Positions 61,101-64,000 of a stretch of DNA of 64,000 nt are shown here, one piece after another. How positions within the stretch are numbered: position 1 is the stretch's first letter; the number at the start of each line of letters is the position of its first letter. The translations under genes and the position numbers were made by a program. Origin of the DNA: Ascaris suum (Eukaryota; Nematoda; Chromadorea; Rhabditida; Ascarididae); NCBI GenBank assembly GCA_013433145.1, contig CM024180.1:1798001-1862000 (forward strand). The letters are read 5' to 3'. The notes under the pieces were generated by a model that ran no database searches, was not told the origin of the DNA, and saw nothing but the letters and a program-made list of their open reading frames with translations.

Positions 61101-62875
61101 GGTCCTTATCCGAGTGATCGGGATGTCCAAACTATAAAATAAACAGACAGATACATATACATATATGCAAACATTGAGCGCAAGCAAGACATTGACATCA
61201 TATGCGTTGCAAATCTGACGCTAGAGACATCTGCCTAGGCAAGCGCAGAAACGTGCCAGAGCACTTTTCCAACTGCGGTCGTCAATACAACACGTTTTAT
61301 AAGTTGGTGCTGGGGAGCACAGCACGAGCGTAATAATAGAGTATTGCATTACCGAAATCAACAAATCGTGCAAATCGTTTACAAAAGATTAGTTTTTTAG
61401 ACGTTTTGCAATGCGATTAATTGTAAAGTGCCCTGAATTATGCAAATTTCCAACTCACCTGGACGTACACATATAGGTGCATTTGAGCTTTATGCAACGA
61501 ATTATTCTGTGACACAAACCATAGGTAACGATTTCGCAGCCCATTTCAGTGGCACAATCGAAGGTATAGGCTGGACTGACACATATAGAAGCCTTCATAA
61601 GTGTATACATAGGTTCAGGCACAAATGCGAGAACAGACACGGAGTATATGCGAGTACACAAAGACACATACATATACGTCAAAGCTGATACATAAAGGCA
61701 AAATTACATAAAGACGCATATATGTGGAAATAGATATGCGGAAGTCCACATGAAGGAATGGATATGTTTGTAAAAAAATCCAGTCGAAATAATCACTGAA
61801 AACGTGAATTTGTCAAAGCAGAATAAAATATCATATGCAACAAAATATTAGGATCTCTAGAGTAGAGATATGAGAATTAGAAATAAAAGAGAATAGAATT
61901 TGTGCAAAAATATTGAAGTCAAAAGCAACTCATCAAAAGTATCGAAATATTTTTGAAAATATTTTATCACGTGGTCGAAGATACTATATATTAATATGGC
62001 ATTTTATTTGAGTTATTGTTGATTTTTATTTATATGATCGCTTATAAGTTGTCTCTAGTGTTTTTGTTTTCAGCGAATTCTCTTCCTGAAGTTAGGATCA
62101 TATAATCACTACAGCGAAAAACAACCTTCTTTCAAATTTGCTCTGCTCTCTGGAATCTCATTTTCACAATATTTCGGCCCGGATATAGTTTCCCTGTTTT
62201 CCTCGGTTTGCTTCATTGCTGTTCATGATGTAATACCTTCTTTGCTTCCATTCTCGTTTCATTCTCCACCTTCTCCTTTCCCTCAACCTTCGTTCGCCAC
62301 AGCTCTTAACGATTGCATAACTGCACCCTCCAGAAAATTTTTGTGGGGTTTCCTATCAAAACCTTAGGAGAAACATTTTATGGTTTTTGCGTTGGTGACC
62401 ATGTCCGAATTGCAGTCTCTACAAAAACCACTGCTCAGTACGGGCTTATGAACGGAGCCACACGGAAACAACATTAGGACAACGTGCAGGTTATATGCTC
62501 ACGGATATGTCAGCTTGTGATGATGTCTTGTAGAAGTGCTTTGAATAGTCGTTGGAATATAGGTGAGCATTAAATTCGCCTATAAACAGATAGACTATTT
62601 AGATGGCTAAATTTGATGCACTCGATGTGAGGGATGTAAGTAATAATCAGGTAAATGAGAAAACAAATCAAACGCATTCAGGTATGGTTCAGTAATCGAC
62701 GTGCACGATGTCGTAAGTCGTTGTCAACGGCCGCCTTCAATCAATTTCTAATTTACCCGAATTCTAACGTTCCCACTCTCACCGATGCCGTAAATTTTTT
62801 TTTTCGTTTGTTTCTTTTTTTTTCTTCAATAAATTTTCACTTCAGCACACGATATGTATATTAAGAACAAATTGA
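49054..62875 (+). CDS. pax-3: Gene B: second Pax3/7-class paired-box and homeobox transcription factor (8 exons, about 276 aa)
   Basis: Tandem paralog of gene A with the same predicted role as a nuclear regulator. Spliced CDS: 49054-49101, 49753-49850, 50578-50674, 50982-51157, 51834-51922, 60118-60302, 62682-62789 and, tentatively, 62846-62875. PAI subdomain about 13-81, RED 82-142, octapeptide HSIEDILN 159-166, homeodomain 186-245, short tail. All junctions join in frame. The octapeptide starts at residue 159 in both proteins, and the linker to the homeodomain is 19 residues here against 34 in gene A. The homeodomain has Gln46, Val47 and Ser50, so it is more canonical than gene A, but keeps Cys56. 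Same strand and order as gene A; 19 kb separates the gene A stop from this start. I cannot tell which copy is the true ortholog of single-copy pax-3. Confidence 0.88.
49102..50577 (+). other. Gene B introns 1 (49102-49752) and 2 (49851-50577)
   Basis: Both are shorter than the gene A equivalents (651 against 1158 nt for intron 1) or similar (727 against 679 nt for intron 2). I see nothing else in them. Confidence 0.75.
49753..49850 (+). CDS. pax-3: Gene B exon 2: PAI subdomain, first half
   Basis: 98 nt after acceptor ATTCTCAG, ending AA before GTTTGT (a weak donor). It encodes [32 protein letters not shown] and a split Lys. The phase (0 in, 2 out) is identical to gene A. A longer open frame over the same DNA (49365-49952) is a different frame and is not the gene. 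Confidence 0.95.
50578..50674 (+). CDS. pax-3: Gene B exon 3: PAI subdomain, second half
   Basis: 97 nt after acceptor TTTTGTAG; ends CAG before GTAAGT. It encodes [19 protein letters not shown] and [12 protein letters not shown]. It has Cys where gene A has Ala in SHG(C/A)VSK; Cys is the usual residue in Pax proteins. Length and phase equal gene A exon 3; 28 of 32 residues are identical. Confidence 0.94.
50675..50981 (+). other. Gene B intron 3
   Basis: A 307-nt intron at the PAI/RED boundary, GTAAGT to TTACAG. The gene A counterpart is 3.8 kb, expanded by the (AAAT)n array and duplicated sequence. Confidence 0.8.
50982..51157 (+). CDS. pax-3: Gene B exon 4: RED subdomain
   Basis: Acceptor GCTTACAG. 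It encodes [19 protein letters not shown], then [18 protein letters not shown] and [11 protein letters not shown]. Two phase-2 donors are possible: after 51148 (AA before GTACCT) and after 51157 (AG before GTTGGT). I prefer 51157: it has the better donor, and it makes the KYLR segment and the spacing to the octapeptide align without gaps to gene A (RHIR). The prediction therefore carries three codons more than gene A exon 4. Confidence 0.88.
51158..51833 (+). other. Gene B intron 4
   Basis: 676 nt, GTTGGT to ATTCAG, phase 2. It is placed three codons downstream of the gene A equivalent. The open frames on both strands across 51224-51830 look like chance. Confidence 0.65.
51834..51922 (+). CDS. 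pax-3: Gene B exon 5: linker and octapeptide
   Basis: 89 nt, acceptor AGAATTCAG, donor GTAAGC. One base completes Arg140; 29 codons and a lone G follow (phase 1). It encodes [18 protein letters not shown] and then HSIEDILN, an octapeptide of the Pax3/7 type. It is hidden from simple open-frame calling because the longest frame here reads a different phase. Exon-to-exon phase is exact on both sides. Confidence 0.85.
54821..54860. repeat. C-rich and CCA tract in gene B intron 5
   Basis: CCCCCTCCCC, then CCA repeats and a run of about 13 C. Low complexity. Confidence 0.9.
55048..55107. repeat. GT-rich microsatellite in gene B intron 5
   Basis: Imperfect TGTG-rich stretch ending in TATATATG. 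Confidence 0.85.
59684..59852 (+). repeat. Diverged tandem pair, about 86 bp units, before gene B homeodomain exon
   Basis: Unit 1 (59684-59769) and unit 2 (59770-59852) both begin GAAGGATG, contain CTAAGCAGGT / TTAAGCAGGT and end CTTCAGGAA(T/A)TA. Each unit contains a donor-like AAGCAGGT. The first copy could be read as a small exon ([12 protein letters not shown]), but its phase does not fit either neighbour. Confidence 0.7.
60118..60302 (+). CDS. pax-3: Gene B exon 6: homeodomain residues 1-46
   Basis: 185 nt after acceptor TTTTCTAG; ends CAG before GTAAAG. Two bases complete Gly170. It encodes an acidic lead ([10 protein letters not shown]), then [31 protein letters not shown] and KLEESKIQ, which are homeodomain positions 2-46. 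The intron falls at 46/47 as in gene A. 30 of the 46 homeodomain residues in this exon match gene A. Confidence 0.94.
60303..62681 (+). other. Gene B intron 6
   Basis: A 2.4 kb intron at homeodomain position 46/47, GTAAAG to GCATTCAG. It starts with a short run of TAGGTAAAGG-like repeats (about 60300-60345). Open frames near 61440-61690 overlap on both strands with low-complexity His/Arg/Cys content and look like chance. Confidence 0.75.
62682..62789 (+). CDS. pax-3: Gene B exon 7: homeodomain recognition helix and tail
   Basis: 108 nt after acceptor GCATTCAG. It encodes [12 protein letters not shown] (homeodomain 47-58) and a tail with SLSTAAFNQ and [10 protein letters not shown], ending before GTAAAT, phase 0. 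Without splicing, the frame runs through a T-tract as Phe-rich residues to 62864, which looks like intron. A strong GTAAGT lies inside the exon at 62713; using it would cut the homeodomain at Arg57. Confidence 0.88.
62846..62875 (+). CDS. pax-3: Gene B exon 8 (tentative): last nine codons and stop
   Basis: After a 56-nt T-rich stretch from 62790 to 62845 that looks like a small intron (GTAAAT to TTTCACTTCAG), phase 0 reads HTICILRTN and TGA. AATAAA follows at 62885-62890, within 10 nt of the stop. This makes a tidy gene end, but nine residues carry no family signal, and gene A's predicted tail is longer and different. A further 3' exon (for example near 63640) cannot be excluded. Confidence 0.4.
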   Translation, partial: HTICILRTN

Positions 62876-64000
62876 TCAAAGTGAAATAAACATTTACATA
62901 TTCAAGAAATGAAAGGATTTCTTGAATATCGCTGAAATATTGGAATATACATCAATCGATACGCTATAGAGCAATGCAAGTAATAGTTTAGCGAGACTAG
63001 ATGGAATATATGCCAACGAATGTGTACTTGGATATTTTGAAATAGAAGGAAATCTACTGAGCATTTCACATCAGCATGTCCATCCAAAATTGTTGCATAG
63101 GAAAAAAAAAATTTGTTGCTTCCTAAATTGCCGCTAGTTTTCGTTTATGAGACGAATTTAATTTCACTTCTATAATAAAGAGAAAAATTTTCTAACGATA
63201 GAGAAGAAGAATGAGAGATAATCGAATGTCGCAAAAAAAGCCAACGCACGGACGACTAACAGCCATTCGCCGTTAATACCTTCAAGCAAAGTGTCCTTTT
63301 ACGAGTCTAATTCGTTGATTCGTTCAGAATATCCTAAAGGAACAAACGATTAAGCACTATATCTTTTCCTACGGTGGACTTTTGATTCCTTAAGTTCTTT
63401 TTCGATGCTGATATTTCATTCTCACTTGCGAATAAAAAACCTCCGTTTCTCGGTCCGGTGTTTTTCGGCCACCAATCTAATCGCTGGTTATGTTGTGGTT
63501 ATTGGGAGCTTTTGCAAGCTTGTTTCACGAAAGTTATCCTGTAGTTATTGCAAGCCATAACCGAGGTGAGTTTTACTATTCCCTCAACACAAATTCGCCC
63601 TCATTTATCTAAGCACTCATTTACATTGCAAGTTTTACCGATGGCGAGCATGGGTAACTTTGTTCCTCAACCCCTCAAAACAACGTTTGAACTTTCCTTT
63701 TCGATTTGGCACTATTAACCAGACGAATAAACTCTTCGCTTTTTTATGCCAAGCCATGAAACTTCACAACCTCCCCCACATTTGCAATTTCCAAAGCCAA
63801 ATCGAAGTTGAAACCATTGGATTCGAGGAATGCTCGACAAGTTGAACATTCGCATCCTGTAAAATAACGCTATTAAATTTGAAATTTTTAGATTCATAAA
63901 AATTTCCGCCTCCTCATCTTCCTTGTAGAAAAAGCCATTCCAAAGAATCCAATGGAAAAGTAGGAGGCGCATATTCGTGGTGACTTTCTGTATGTTTTCT
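62876..64000. other. Downstream flank of gene B, no recognised gene
   Basis: AT-rich 3' flank. Overlapping open frames at 63660-63845 (+) and 63715-63972 (-) have no family I recognise. An acceptor-like TTGCAAG at about 63634 precedes an open stretch, so a further exon of gene B or a neighbouring gene entering from the right is possible but not supported. Confidence 0.5.
62885..62890 (+). terminator. Candidate polyadenylation signal of gene B
   Basis: AATAAA just downstream of the tentative gene B stop codon. Such hexamers are common by chance in AT-rich DNA; its position after the stop is the only support. Confidence 0.35.

Overview
This is an AT-rich stretch of animal (metazoan) genomic DNA, most likely from a nematode. 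It has no bacterial-type gene layout. Coding sequence is confined to short exons with GT-AG introns, T-rich intron ends (TTTCAG, TTTTAG, TTGTAG), many homopolymer runs, long (TA)n arrays and an (AAAT)n array. The nematode assignment is an inference from the Pax sequence style and intron style; no species can be named.

The main content is two complete, same-strand PAX transcription-factor genes lying head to tail. Gene A occupies 6888-30017 (8 exons, predicted 322 aa). Gene B occupies 49054-62875 (8 exons, about 276 aa; its last exon is uncertain). I assembled both by hand from conserved motifs and splice phases. Every exon joins the next in frame, and both encode the same order of parts: N-terminus ending TNIMGQ, paired domain (PAI then RED subdomain), octapeptide (HSIENILG / HSIEDILN), acidic linker and a full paired-class homeodomain with Ser50. 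A paired domain, octapeptide and full homeodomain together are the hallmark of the Pax3/7 group (nematode pax-3; Drosophila paired/gooseberry/gooseberry-neuro; vertebrate Pax3/Pax7). The two genes share intron positions, including the classic homeodomain 46/47 intron, except for one intron displaced by 9 nt. They are diverged tandem paralogs.

Layout: 1-6887 is upstream DNA with short repeats, nuclear-receptor-like half-sites and a GC-richer promoter-like segment. 6888-13540 holds gene A exons 1-5 (paired domain and octapeptide). 13541-27113 is a 13.6 kb intron. 27114-30017 holds gene A exons 6-8 (homeodomain and tail), with a GC-richer repeat-like island in intron 6. 30018-49053 is a 19 kb intergenic region with no gene I can recognise, containing a perfect 47-bp inverted repeat. 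49054-51922 holds gene B exons 1-5, 51923-60117 an 8.2 kb intron, and 60118-62875 the gene B homeodomain and tail. 62876-64000 has no recognised gene.

The two products are expected to be nuclear DNA-binding regulators that read composite sites through the paired domain and homeodomain and may repress through the octapeptide (Groucho-type corepressor recruitment is known for this motif). Their similarity suggests overlapping targets. The differences lie mostly in the RED subdomain, the homeodomain recognition helix of gene A and the C-terminal tails, where division of labour could have arisen. I saw no tRNA, rRNA, CRISPR or intact transposase gene.
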